From: Enterococcaceae bacterium
GTDB taxonomy: Bacteria; Bacillota; Bacilli; Lactobacillales; Enterococcaceae
Assembly: GCA_022649665.1 (NCBI GenBank)
Contig: JALCOL010000001.1
Coordinates: forward strand, 124,001-188,000
Reading direction: 5' to 3'
DNA length: 64,000 bases
The position numbers were made by a program, and so were the translations under genes. Of this stretch, positions 34,407 to 42,498 are shown piece by piece. Below the pieces are notes generated by a model that ran no database searches, was not told the DNA's origin, and saw only the letters and a list, made by a program, of their open reading frames with translations. Numbering within the stretch: position 1 is the first letter of the stretch; each line of letters opens with the position of its first letter.

Positions 34407-35201
34407 ATGAACAAAGCGATCATCATTTTGCTGATGGCAGCTGGACTTCTCAATATGGCAGGCGGCTATCGAGTGTGTGCCGCAGCGGAGGTCGATATTA
34501 TTCAAGAAACTGCTTTTCTGCTGCAGCAGTTCGGCAGTCATTTCAAAATCAATCGCAAAACGTCTGAAGATGTCGGGAAGATGCACACAGCAGAGCAAAA
34601 GAGCCTGGCGAAACTGGAAGAAGATGCGCGGGAATTTCCGCCAAAGATCCGTGAAAAAAAACAAGACAAAAAAGCAGCTGCATCGACAAAGACGGCTGAA
34701 ACCTCGTTGAGCGAAACGACCGCTTCGAAAGAGCCAAGTGAAACCTCATCCTCTTCGGAAGAGTCAACTGAAATTTCGACCGCTTCGGCTTCTGCTGAAA
34801 GCAGTGTCCCGGAAACAACAGATCCGAAAGCTGCAGTCGTGCCGCAGCCGGCTCAGCGCACGGATGGATTTTATTTTAATGGAAATAATTTTGAACTGGC
34901 AGCTTTTTCGGGCAGCGGCTATACACCGCAGAACACGCCATATGTATATCAATGGAGCGATGATCCGACACATTATTTATTTGAAAGAAATTCGCCGGCG
35001 GGACGCATAGTTCGGTCATTGACTGTCGGCAGTACGGTTTCGATCAGGGGCGTGAACTATACCGTTTTTGAAGTCGAGATCGGCATTTCAAATGATGAGC
35101 GTGCATATGATCATCTGAAATCTAAGGGGGCGACCGTTACTTGGCAAGTTTGCGACACGAATGCACCAGAATCGACTTTGTCCTTCTGGTATGCTAAGTA
35201 A
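34407..35201 (+). CDS. Secreted protein with possible sortase-like C-terminal domain
   Basis: 264 residues; no family recognised with confidence. Signal peptide (about 1-26, ending near VCAAA), a helical region (27-85), a Lys-rich then Ser/Thr/Glu-rich linker (86-150), and a C-terminal beta-rich domain (about 152-264). That domain has the order HYLFERN, then VRSLTVGSTVSIRGVNYTVF, then TWQVCD and TLSFWYA, which resembles the His, strand and TLxTC-strand order of sortases, but the terminal Arg of sortases is missing. No lipobox or LPxTG. GAGGTGAG precedes ATG 34407. Divergent from the Mga-like regulator; a hairpin follows directly. Confidence 0.65.
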   Translation: MNKAIIILLMAAGLLNMAGGYRVCAAAEVDIIQETAFLLQQFGSHFKINRKTSEDVGKMHTAEQKSLAKLEEDAREFPPKIREKKQDKKAAASTKTAETSLSETTASKEPSETSSSSEESTEISTASASAESSVPETTDPKAAVVPQPAQRTDGFYFNGNNFELAAFSGSGYTPQNTPYVYQWSDDPTHYLFERNSPAGRIVRSLTVGSTVSIRGVNYTVFEVEIGISNDERAYDHLKSKGATVTWQVCDTNAPESTLSFWYAK

Positions 35202-35207
35202 TGTTAA

Positions 35208-35252
35208 AAACATCAAGACTTCGAGAGGGATGAGGAGTCTTGATGTTTATTT
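35208..35252 (+). terminator. Terminator after the secreted protein gene
   Basis: 13-bp perfect stem AAACATCAAGACT / AGTCTTGATGTTT, 15-base loop, short T-rich tail. Confidence 0.65.
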
Positions 35253-35331
35253 GCGTGTCGAAATCTGCTTGCTTTTTGTCGCCGCTTCGCGGAGGATAGA
35301 GAAGAAAAGGACAAAGCAAAGGAGAAATATA

Positions 35332-35967
35332 ATGGAGACGATCGATTTTGAAAAATGGCCGCGAAAGGCACACTACCGCTTTTTTGAACAAATGGACAGT
35401 CCGCTGTATTTTATTTGCGCCGCAGTCGATGTGACTGCTTTTTATCAGGAAATCAAAAGACAAGGATTGCCGTTTTACTATAGTACGCTTTATGCCGCAA
35501 CAAAAGCGCTCGACGCCATCGAGGCTTTCCGCTACCGCATCCATCAGCAAAAAATCGTAAAGATCAGCGGATCTATTCCGTCTTTCGTTGATTTGAAAAA
35601 AGGCAGCGAACTTTTTCAAATCACAAATTTGGCGATCGAAGGCCGAGATGCAGCACAATATTGCGCTGCGGCAGCCGAAAAGAGTGCTGCCCAGCTGGAA
35701 CCCTTTCCAAAAGAGGAAGACCGCTGCGATATGATCTTTTTCTCGAGCATTCCCTGGGTCAGCTTTACCAGCTTATCCAACGAACTGACGCTTGATAAAT
35801 ATGATTCCAATCCGCGCATCACTTTCGGCAAATATCAAGCAGACGCTAACGGGCGCTTAATGATGCCAGTGTCGCTCCAAGTCAACCACATGTTGATCGA
35901 CGGCCTCCATATCGGTCAATTTTTCAGCGAATTCCAAGAAATGCTCGACTGTTTTCCAGCTGTTTGA
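35332..35967 (+). CDS. Chloramphenicol acetyltransferase-like protein
   Basis: 211 residues, the CAT monomer size. CAT-fold marks: N-terminal FEKWPRKAHYRFFEQM, DVTAFYQEIKRQG, NPRITFGKYQ and the active-site region VNHMLIDGLHIGQFFSEFQ, where the catalytic His of HHxxxDG is kept although the first His is Asn. Acetyl-CoA-dependent acylation is likely; whether chloramphenicol is a substrate is doubtful, since many chromosomal CAT-like proteins act on other molecules. ATG 35332 follows AAAGGAG. Its last 44 bp overlap the convergent next gene. Confidence 0.82.
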   Translation: METIDFEKWPRKAHYRFFEQMDSPLYFICAAVDVTAFYQEIKRQGLPFYYSTLYAATKALDAIEAFRYRIHQQKIVKISGSIPSFVDLKKGSELFQITNLAIEGRDAAQYCAAAAEKSAAQLEPFPKEEDRCDMIFFSSIPWVSFTSLSNELTLDKYDSNPRITFGKYQADANGRLMMPVSLQVNHMLIDGLHIGQFFSEFQEMLDCFPAV

Positions 35968-37273
35968 GTTTGCGGGTCATCCGTTTGACAGCACGCTGGT
36001 AGCGCCGACGATTTTGCCGCTCTTTTTTGGAATCAAAAGCCGGTGCATGGCAGCCGCGGAGGGCCTGCTTGCGCAAAGCCGGATCTTTTCTTTCAGAGTC
36101 AGCAGCTCCTTTTGGATCATAATGGTAATCAAGGAGCCGGTGAAGATGGTCATTTTGATCGGCATAATTAAAGGAACTTGTATTGATGATCGCTTCCAAG
36201 CGGTTTTCAGCTGGATGCCGAAGATCCATAAAAAGAAATTCACCCGCTTGATTCAAAATAAACTCTGCATGAAAATAATAGACGCGTTTATAATTCCAGC
36301 CGTGCGAAACTGCACGGCCTTCTTTGATTTTATTGTGGAGCCGGGCCGGTTCGCTGGTGCTTGGCGAAAACCCTTGCATTTTGCATTCGACATCGTATCG
36401 CAGGAGACGCTCGCGATCGGTCGCGCACAGCGGATAACTCTGGCGGATGAAAGTAACGAGCGCTTCATCCAGATAGTAGCGCAGCTGATGGGTTTGGCGC
36501 GCGAGCGGGCTTATTTCTTGCAAGCCGGCGGGGAAAGCGCGCTGGACCGCGGCAGAAAAATACCGCAAAAATGGATCGAGCGGACTCAACTGCCGCCAAA
36601 AATGTTTTTCCAGCTGCAGGTCGCCCTTTTCATCAAGTGTTGCACCAAGCAGCTGGAAAACGACCGCGAGCAAGCGGCGGGCATTTTTTTGTGTCCACGG
36701 AAAACGATTCATTTGATTACTGAATATGCGCGTCATGATAGGTGTTCCGACAATCGCAGTTTGCGCCAGCAGATTTTTCAAAGTCGCGCGGCGAGCTGAA
36801 CCGGAAATTTTTTCCAATTTGCGATATAAAAGGTGGATCCAATAAGCGCGGACTGCTTCTTCCCAAGGTCTAAGGGCAGCGGACGCGAGGGCAGCGAAGA
36901 TCAGCGGAAATTCCGCGAGTTCTTCAGTGATTCTTTCCGCGGCTGTCGCGTCAAAAGCATCTTCTTGCAGGAGCGTCAAACTGTCTGCAAGCACGGTGCA
37001 TAAGCGCTCAAGAAGTGTGCCGGCCGCTTCTGCAGCGTTTTTTCGGAGGAGGCTTCTGAAGCTTGCTGCGGGAGCGAGGAGTTCGCGGAAAGCTGCAGCG
37101 GTTGCTGGATTCTCTAGATCCGCGCCTTCAAAAGGCATCCAGCCCGAAAAAGCGTCCGGCCTCTGCGCGGTTTGGATCAGCGGGCTGCTCTCGGCCAGCA
37201 AGAGCATGATCCCGTCGTTTGCCGCATGCAAAAGATCGTGTTTTTTACTTGATAAGCAGTCTGACATTTTCAT
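35924..37273 (-). CDS. Unrecognised cytosolic protein
   Basis: 449 residues without signal peptide or clear membrane segments; family not recognised. The N-terminal half is helical and Ala/Leu-rich. The C-terminal half has more distinctive pieces: NYKRVYYFHAEFILN, FLFMDLRHPAENRLE, FNYADQNDHLHRLLDYHYDP and a basic end (ERQNRRRYQRAVKRMTRKLK). Conserved-looking Tyr, His and Asp could form a ligand site, but I will not assign a function. ATG 37273 follows AAAGGAGG at good spacing. The 3' end overlaps the CAT-like gene tail to tail by 44 bp, with no terminator between. Base use is like its neighbours. Confidence 0.65.
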   Translation of the reverse strand: MKMSDCLSSKKHDLLHAANDGIMLLLAESSPLIQTAQRPDAFSGWMPFEGADLENPATAAAFRELLAPAASFRSLLRKNAAEAAGTLLERLCTVLADSLTLLQEDAFDATAAERITEELAEFPLIFAALASAALRPWEEAVRAYWIHLLYRKLEKISGSARRATLKNLLAQTAIVGTPIMTRIFSNQMNRFPWTQKNARRLLAVVFQLLGATLDEKGDLQLEKHFWRQLSPLDPFLRYFSAAVQRAFPAGLQEISPLARQTHQLRYYLDEALVTFIRQSYPLCATDRERLLRYDVECKMQGFSPSTSEPARLHNKIKEGRAVSHGWNYKRVYYFHAEFILNQAGEFLFMDLRHPAENRLEAIINTSSFNYADQNDHLHRLLDYHYDPKGAADSERKDPALRKQALRGCHAPAFDSKKERQNRRRYQRAVKRMTRKLKQLENSRAFLGIR

Positions 37274-37302
37274 CGCTTTCCTCCTTTCGCGAAGCTGTCC
37301 CG

Positions 37303-37331
37303 TTGCCGGCACGGAAAAATGGTGGTAGAAT
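37303..37331 (+). promoter_or_regulatory. Promoter of the ABC-F leader
   Basis: TTGCCG (37303-37308), 17 bp, TAGAAT (37326-37331). It gives a transcript start near 37338 and a leader of about 190 nt. Confidence 0.6.
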
Positions 37332-37365
37332 ACTTATATTATAAAGAGAAATGAGGGATCTTGCA

Positions 37366-37377
37366 TTGAAAAACTAA
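37366..37377 (+). CDS. Predicted three-codon leader peptide
   Basis: TTG AAA AAC TAA (Met-Lys-Asn) with GAGGG 8 bases upstream. The 13-base ribosome-site block GAAATGAGGGATC is repeated identically before the main gene (37513-37525), so the leader ORF copies the real start region. Three-residue upstream ORFs are known for the Listeria lmo0919 (rli53) leader. An alternative is TTG CAT TGA at 37361, too close to the ribosome site. Confidence 0.45.
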   Translation: MKN

Positions 37378-37478
37378 ATCGACCCGTAAAGCTGCATTCA
37401 GACGAAGACCATCTCGGGGATTCGTGTGCAGATTTTCAGGATTGGTTTGGTTTTCGGCAGGGTCCTTTTTGCGTTCCT

Positions 37479-37509
37479 GCCTATCCTGAAAATAAGATAG
37501 GCTTTTTTT
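37479..37509 (+). terminator. Attenuator terminator
   Basis: GCCTATC / GATAGGC stem, loop CTGAAAATAA, T7, ending 18 bases before the ABC-F start codon. Confidence 0.78.
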
Positions 37510-37527
37510 GACGAAATGAGGGATCGC

Positions 37528-39033
37528 ATGTCAAAAATCGAATGCAAACAAGTTACTTTCGGTTTTGATCTTCAAGGAAAGAATTTATTTGAGCAGGTCT
37601 CGCTGGTGATCGACGATACATGGAAACTCGGTTTGATCGGCCGCAACGGCCGCGGAAAGACGACTTTTCTGCAGCTGCTTTTAGGAACTTATCCTTATCA
37701 AGGAAAGATCATCCATCAAAAGCATTTCCATTACTTTCCGCAGCCGATCGAAACACCAACGCGGCAGGTCAGTGAAATATTGGCGGAATCGGGAGAATTT
37801 GAGCGTTGGGAGATCGAAAAGGAATTCTACGAGCTCGGCCTTGCTCCTGCGCTTTTGGAACGTCCATTTGCGGAATTGTCTGGCGGCGAGCAAACAAAAG
37901 TCCGGCTGGCAGCACTCTTTTTGAACCAAAATGATTTTTTGCTGATCGATGAGCCGACCAATCATCTGGATCAGGCGGGCCGTGCGCTGGTCGCGGAATA
38001 TCTGCGCAAAAAGCGGCAAGGATTTATTGTGGTCAGTCACGACCGGGCTTTTGTGGATGCAGTCGTTGATCATATCTTGAGTTTGGAAAAACAGCAAGTG
38101 ACCTTGATCCAAGGCGACTTCACGCGTTATGAAGCACAAAAGCAGCGGACCGATGCTGCGGAAGCCGCACGCCAAACGAAACTGCAAAGCGAAATCAGCC
38201 GTTTGAAAGAAACCGCGGCACAAAAAAGTGTCTGGTCAGCGGGCCGCGAAAAAGAAAAGCACGGCGATCCGCGCAAAAAAGGAAGCGGTGCGATCAATGA
38301 TAAAGGGTTTATCGGGGCCCGCGCGGCCCGTACGATGAACCGCGCGAAAAGCCTCGAAGCCCGCGCGGCACGCGAGATCAGCGAAAAAGAGCAGCTCTTG
38401 AAAAATCTTGAATACGTCGATTCGCTTTCGATCAAGATGCTGCCAAGCCATCACCGGATCCTGCTTGAAACCGAAGCACTTGAGTTAGCCTATGAGCAGC
38501 CGCTTTTTGCACCGCTCACTTTTCAGCTGAAGCGCGGCGAACAACGGGCGATTTTGGGGGCGAACGGTGCCGGCAAATCATCTTTGCTGAAAGCGCTGCT
38601 GGGAGACTTCAGCGGCACGATCAAAGGTACGGTCGCCCGGTCGGCTTCTGTGAAAATCAGCTGGATCCGGCAAGACTTTGAGAAAAATCACGGCACATTG
38701 CGCGAATTTGCACGCGTGCACCAGTTGGATTATCAAGAATTTTTAAATAATCTGCACAAACTTGGCGTTGAACGCCGCGTATTTGCACAAAGAATCGAAT
38801 CAATGAGCATGGGGCAGCGCAAACGCGTCGAAGTCGCCAAGTCGCTGAGCACGCCCGCTGAACTTTATATTTGGGACGAACCGCTCAATTATTTGGATGT
38901 GTTCAATATCGAGCAGCTGGAGACCTTGATCGCCACCCAAAAGCCGACGCTGCTTTTGGTGGAACATGATCAAGCATTTATTCAGAACATCCACGCGCGG
39001 ACGACCGTACTTGAAAGAGCCGATTCAGTGTAA
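37528..39033 (+). CDS. ABC-F ribosomal protection protein, Lsa/Vga-like
   Basis: Cytosolic protein of 501 residues with two ABC domains and no membrane part. Domain 1: Walker A GRNGRGKTTF, signature LSGGEQTKVRLAAL, DEPTNHLDQ. Linker of about 90 charged residues (the arm that reaches the ribosome). Domain 2: GANGAGKSSLL, MSMGQRKRVEVAKS, DEPLNYLDV. The start SKIECKQVTFGF and overall length match Lsa(A)-type proteins, which dislodge lincosamides, streptogramins A and pleuromutilins from the ribosome. ATG 37528 is chosen behind GAGGG. The attenuator leader supports drug-induced expression. The actual drug spectrum cannot be read from the sequence. Confidence 0.88.
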   Translation: MSKIECKQVTFGFDLQGKNLFEQVSLVIDDTWKLGLIGRNGRGKTTFLQLLLGTYPYQGKIIHQKHFHYFPQPIETPTRQVSEILAESGEFERWEIEKEFYELGLAPALLERPFAELSGGEQTKVRLAALFLNQNDFLLIDEPTNHLDQAGRALVAEYLRKKRQGFIVVSHDRAFVDAVVDHILSLEKQQVTLIQGDFTRYEAQKQRTDAAEAARQTKLQSEISRLKETAAQKSVWSAGREKEKHGDPRKKGSGAINDKGFIGARAARTMNRAKSLEARAAREISEKEQLLKNLEYVDSLSIKMLPSHHRILLETEALELAYEQPLFAPLTFQLKRGEQRAILGANGAGKSSLLKALLGDFSGTIKGTVARSASVKISWIRQDFEKNHGTLREFARVHQLDYQEFLNNLHKLGVERRVFAQRIESMSMGQRKRVEVAKSLSTPAELYIWDEPLNYLDVFNIEQLETLIATQKPTLLLVEHDQAFIQNIHARTTVLERADSV

Positions 39034-39050
39034 AATCTTTTCTGTTTACG

Positions 39051-39095
39051 ACCGAAGCCTGCTTCCTTTTTGAGGAAGAGGCTTCGGTTTTTTTT
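39051..39095 (+). terminator. Terminator after the ABC-F gene
   Basis: ACCGAAGCCT / AGGCTTCGGT stem extended by CTTCC / GGAAG inside, T8. Confidence 0.88.
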
Positions 39096-39121
39096 AGTTT
39101 TCATTTTTGCGAAGATATTCG

Positions 39122-39169
39122 TTGACCAGTTGGTCAATAAGCAGTACACTCAACTCGAAAGCAGAGTTG
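39122..39169 (+). promoter_or_regulatory. Promoter with TetR-type operator
   Basis: Perfect palindrome TTGACCA-GT-TGGTCAA (39122-39137). Its left arm is also the -35 (TTGACC), followed after 17 bp by TACACT (39145-39150). A second inverted repeat CAACTC / GAGTTG lies at 39151-39169, over the start point. The operon's own TetR-family protein is the obvious candidate ligand. Confidence 0.62.
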
Positions 39170-39200
39170 GGTAAACGCCATATACAAAGGAGTGATCCAA

Positions 39201-40124
39201 ATGACAGAGACGATCATCAAACTTGAGCATCTCCAAAAGAGTTTTGGGAAAGTCCAAGCATTGAAAGATGTTACGTTTGCTTTGCCGCAAGGGGAAGTAC
39301 TAGGTTTTTTGGGGCCGAACGGTTCTGGCAAGTCGACGACGATCCGGATCTTGCTGGGGATGTTGAAAAAAGACGGCGGAAGCGCGGCGGTCTTCGGTGA
39401 GGACCCGTGGCATGATGACCTTTCGATCCATCCGCGCGTTTCATATATTCCGGGGGATGTGTACCTTTGGCCAAATTTATCAGGCGGCGAGATCATTGAT
39501 CTGCTGCTGCGCCTGAATGATCATGAACACAATGCCAAGACTGATGAATTGATCAAAATTTTTCAGTTCGATCCGAAAAAGAAGGCGCGGACCTATTCAA
39601 AAGGAAATCGGCAGAAAGTCGCTTTGATCGCAGCACTTTCGCAAGACGCGGAGCTGTATATTTTCGATGAGCCGACTGCGGGACTAGATCCTTTAAACGA
39701 GCTGACTTTTCAAAATGAAGTCCTCAAGCTGAAAGCGGCCGGGAAAAGTGTGCTTCTTTCCAGTCACATTCTCTCTGAAGTCGAGCGGATGTGCGACGCG
39801 ATCGTGATCATCCGGGAAGGCGTCGTGATCGAAAACGGCAATCTAGCGCAGCTGCAGCATTTATCGCGGCTTCATATCAAAGTACAAACGAAAAAATCAC
39901 TGGAAGAAGTCGCAAAGCTGAAAGGGATCCATGAGATCCATTTTGGCGATGACGCAAAAATGATCGCGGATTTCGATGTCGACCGTGCGGAAATGGGCGC
40001 CGTGATGGATGCACTGGCAGCGCGTGAAATCGTTGATTTGACATCGACGCCGCCAACACTGGAAGACCTTTTCATGCACTATTATGCGGAGCATCAAGGG
40101 AGTGATCAGCATGACACGCAATGA
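39201..40124 (+). CDS. ABC exporter ATPase
   Basis: 307 residues: Walker A GPNGSGKSTT near 40, RTYSKGNRQKVALIAAL as signature, YIFDEPTAGLDP as Walker B, SSHILSEVERM as switch region, and a C-terminal tail of about 80 residues. Drug-exporter (DrrA/CcmA-like) type. ATG 39201 follows AAAGGAGTGA. It overlaps the permease start by 14 bp. With the permease and the TetR regulator it forms a three-gene operon. Confidence 0.88.
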   Translation: MTETIIKLEHLQKSFGKVQALKDVTFALPQGEVLGFLGPNGSGKSTTIRILLGMLKKDGGSAAVFGEDPWHDDLSIHPRVSYIPGDVYLWPNLSGGEIIDLLLRLNDHEHNAKTDELIKIFQFDPKKKARTYSKGNRQKVALIAALSQDAELYIFDEPTAGLDPLNELTFQNEVLKLKAAGKSVLLSSHILSEVERMCDAIVIIREGVVIENGNLAQLQHLSRLHIKVQTKKSLEEVAKLKGIHEIHFGDDAKMIADFDVDRAEMGAVMDALAAREIVDLTSTPPTLEDLFMHYYAEHQGSDQHDTQ

Positions 40125-41724
40125 TCATCACTTCGGCTATTTATTAAAAGCGAATCTTAAACAAAACTTGCGCTTTATTTTGATTTGGATGCTGGTCTTG
40201 GTCCTGATGATCGTCAGCGGGGCTGTCAAGTTTCAAGCGTTGTTCGAATCCGATGCCAAAGGAGTCGCAAAAATGATCGCAATGCTGAAAACACCGGGAA
40301 TGGCGGGAGTTTTCGGGGCACTGCCAAGTGCGGGAACGGAGAGCCAAGCGACAGTTTTCGCGGGAGTCATGATCGTTTTTATGGTGATCTTAGGCGCGCT
40401 TTTCATGATTCCGCTGGCAATCAACAACACACGCGGCCAGGAAGAAGACGGTCTTTTGGAAATGGTCCGCGCGCGCAATGTCGGGCGGACAGCTTCACTC
40501 ACGGCAACGATCGTCGAGCTGGTTGGTTTGAACGTGCTCCTTGGACTTTTATATTTCATCGGACTGAGTGCGGCGCATCTCAAAGGTGCTGATCTCGCCG
40601 GCAATCTGCTTTTCTGTTTGGATCTGGCGGTTGCCAATTTGATGTTTGCGGCATTGGCGCTTTTGATCGCACAGCTCGCCAGTTCAACGCGCAGTGCAAC
40701 GATGCTGACGTATGCGATCGTCGCCGTGATATATTTGGTGCGTGTCGTGACAGACATCAAAGACCCCACGCTGACTTGGCTTTCGCCGATGGGCTGGGCG
40801 CAAAAAACCGATGCGTATACCACGAATAATTTTTGGCCGGTCATTTTGATGTTGGCGGCGGCAAGTCTTCTGGCCGGCGCAGCCGCCGTGATCAGCAAAA
40901 ATCGTGATCTGGGTGCCGGGATTCTTCCTGAACGGAGCGGCAGAGCGCGCGCTTCTGAGTGGTTGCGATCGGTGCCGGCGTTATTGATCCGGACGGAACG
41001 CAATGCGATCGCTGCATGGCTGATCGGCAGCGTACTTTTCGGTGCAGTCTTCGGGAGCGTGATCGGCAATGCCGGGGATGTGCTCAAAGAAAATCCGGTT
41101 TATCGCAAGATGCTGAGTATCGAGCAGCTCAATGTCGCTGACCGGACGATGACGCTTTCCTTTATGAATATGTTTATCCTGATTTTTATTACGCTGGCGA
41201 TCGTGGCGGGCGCGCAGCTGATTTTTCGTTTGCGGCACGATGATGATCACGGATATCTCGACATCATCCACGCGGAAAAAGCGAGTCGCATGAAAATCGC
41301 TGCCAGCTATTTCGGGATCGGGCTGCTCTTTGCGATCATCGTCTATGCACTCAGTGTCTTTGTCGTCTTTTTTATCGGCAACGCGACCCTTAAAACACCG
41401 CTTGAGCTGAAATATTTGCTGCGGATGATGGCGGCTGGAATTCCGGCAGTGACGGCATTTCTCGGTTTGGCGATTCTTTTGATCGGCGCCGTACCGCGCG
41501 TCGCCAGTCTTTTTTGGATCTATATGGGAAGCGGCTTGATCGTTCAGCTTTTCGGGGCGCTCTTAAGTTTGCCGAAACATGCCGGAGCGTTCACACCGTT
41601 CGGCTGGCTGAATGATACCCCGCTCCATGCGCCGCAAACTCTGGCGATCTGGCTGATGATGATCGCGACGATTCTCTTAGTCGCCGGCGGGATGCTGGGA
41701 TATAAACGGCGGGATCTGGAGTGA
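40111..41724 (+). CDS. ABC exporter permease, two-module type
   Basis: 537 residues with two sets of about six membrane helices (about 25-265 and 315-530), separated by a cytoplasmic loop. This duplicated ABC-2 layout resembles the polyketide-antibiotic exporter (tetronasin-resistance TnrB3) group. Short motifs: TRGQEEDGLLEMVRARNVGR in the first half and RHDDDHGYLDIIHAEKASR at the matching place in the second half show the internal duplication. ATG 40111 behind GGGAGTGA. Substrate unknown. Confidence 0.84.
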   Translation: MTRNDHHFGYLLKANLKQNLRFILIWMLVLVLMIVSGAVKFQALFESDAKGVAKMIAMLKTPGMAGVFGALPSAGTESQATVFAGVMIVFMVILGALFMIPLAINNTRGQEEDGLLEMVRARNVGRTASLTATIVELVGLNVLLGLLYFIGLSAAHLKGADLAGNLLFCLDLAVANLMFAALALLIAQLASSTRSATMLTYAIVAVIYLVRVVTDIKDPTLTWLSPMGWAQKTDAYTTNNFWPVILMLAAASLLAGAAAVISKNRDLGAGILPERSGRARASEWLRSVPALLIRTERNAIAAWLIGSVLFGAVFGSVIGNAGDVLKENPVYRKMLSIEQLNVADRTMTLSFMNMFILIFITLAIVAGAQLIFRLRHDDDHGYLDIIHAEKASRMKIAASYFGIGLLFAIIVYALSVFVVFFIGNATLKTPLELKYLLRMMAAGIPAVTAFLGLAILLIGAVPRVASLFWIYMGSGLIVQLFGALLSLPKHAGAFTPFGWLNDTPLHAPQTLAIWLMMIATILLVAGGMLGYKRRDLE

Positions 41725-41731
41725 GGAGCAA

Positions 41732-42379
41732 ATGAAAAATATCGTGAGCGATCCGCAAAAAGTCGCGCGTATTCTTCGTGCGGCAATGAATATTTTCGGC
41801 GAGTCCGGCTACGCGGACAGCAGCACCAATCGAATCGCCCAGGAAGCCGAAGTTTCCAAGGGCCTGATCTTTCACTATTTCGGCAGCAAGAGCGAACTGT
41901 ATATCGACACCTATCACGATACGTATACCCGGATCTATGCAGCGATGGACCGGCGGATCTGGACCGATGCAGAAGATCTGGTAAAAATGGTGACCCAAGC
42001 TACCCGCTATAAGATCAGTTTGCAGCTGGCTTATCCGGCAGAGTTCCGTTTTTTCCTGCAAGCATACCGTGATCTTCCCCATCTGCCTGAGCCGCTGCGT
42101 GAAAAAATGCAGCAGGAATTGAAGCAGGTTAATGTGCTCGGGGAAGAGATCATCAGTGAAACGATCGAAAAGATGCCGCTGCGCGCCGGGGTCGAGCGCA
42201 AAAATGTGATTTTCCTTGTTTCGGCAGTGGTCGCCAGCGAGACTGCAAAAGTTGCAGACTTGCTGGCGGCAGGCGGCAAGTATCAGCGCATCGAAGACTT
42301 TCAGCCGATCATCGACAGTATCCGCGCGCAGCTGGATATCATCGAGCACGGCTTTGCTCCGAAAGACGTCGAATCGTAA
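41732..42379 (+). CDS. TetR/AcrR-family regulator
   Basis: 215 residues. The N-terminal helix-turn-helix is textbook (ARILRAAMNIFGESGYADSS, then AEVSKGLIFHYFGSKSELY); the rest is a helical ligand-binding domain. AGGAG precedes ATG 41732, 7 bp after the permease. As third gene of the exporter operon it probably represses it through the 16-bp palindrome at 39122-39137, released by the exporter's substrate. Confidence 0.9.
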   Translation: MKNIVSDPQKVARILRAAMNIFGESGYADSSTNRIAQEAEVSKGLIFHYFGSKSELYIDTYHDTYTRIYAAMDRRIWTDAEDLVKMVTQATRYKISLQLAYPAEFRFFLQAYRDLPHLPEPLREKMQQELKQVNVLGEEIISETIEKMPLRAGVERKNVIFLVSAVVASETAKVADLLAAGGKYQRIEDFQPIIDSIRAQLDIIEHGFAPKDVES

Positions 42380-42395
42380 ATTGATCCAAAAAATC

Positions 42396-42440
42396 AGCGG
42401 GACCGCGACAAGATTTTTTTGCCGCGGTCCCGCTTTTTTT
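42396..42440 (+). terminator. Terminator of the exporter operon
   Basis: AGCGGGACCGCG / CGCGGTCCCGCT perfect 12-bp stem, about 15-base loop, T7. Confidence 0.9.
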
Positions 42441-42498
42441 CGCACGCGCCCGTAAAATCGGCTATAGTTAAGAAAACAGAAGAAAAGAGGGTGAAAAG

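Larger units (their letters stand above)
37338..37510 (+). promoter_or_regulatory. Antibiotic-type attenuator leader of the ABC-F gene
   Basis: Contents in order: ribosome site GAGGG with a 3-codon ORF; a first hairpin bounded by CTGCA near 37393 and TGCAG near 37430; an antiterminator formed by ATTTTCAGGAT (37432-37442) with ATCCTGAAAAT (37483-37493), enclosing GGCAGG (37456-37461) with CCTGCC (37476-37481); and a terminator (37479-37502) that shares bases with the antiterminator. Only one of the last two can form. The layout matches ribosome-mediated attenuation known for vga/lsa/vmlR-type genes. Confidence 0.72.

Noticed and set aside
35332-35967. Calling the CAT-like gene a chloramphenicol resistance gene
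   Set aside because: Fold and catalytic His are present, but one conserved His is Asn and there is no mobile context or leader peptide as in inducible cat genes.
36014-36799. 261-codon plus-strand frame opposite the unrecognised 449-residue gene
   Set aside because: The minus-strand frame is longer and has a strong ribosome site; this one has none.
40233-41087. 284-codon antisense frame in the two-module permease
   Set aside because: Ala/Thr/Ser-rich low-complexity product typical of antisense to GC-rich membrane genes.
41591-42445. 284-codon antisense frame over the TetR gene
   Set aside because: Antisense of a textbook TetR protein; starts in the terminator.
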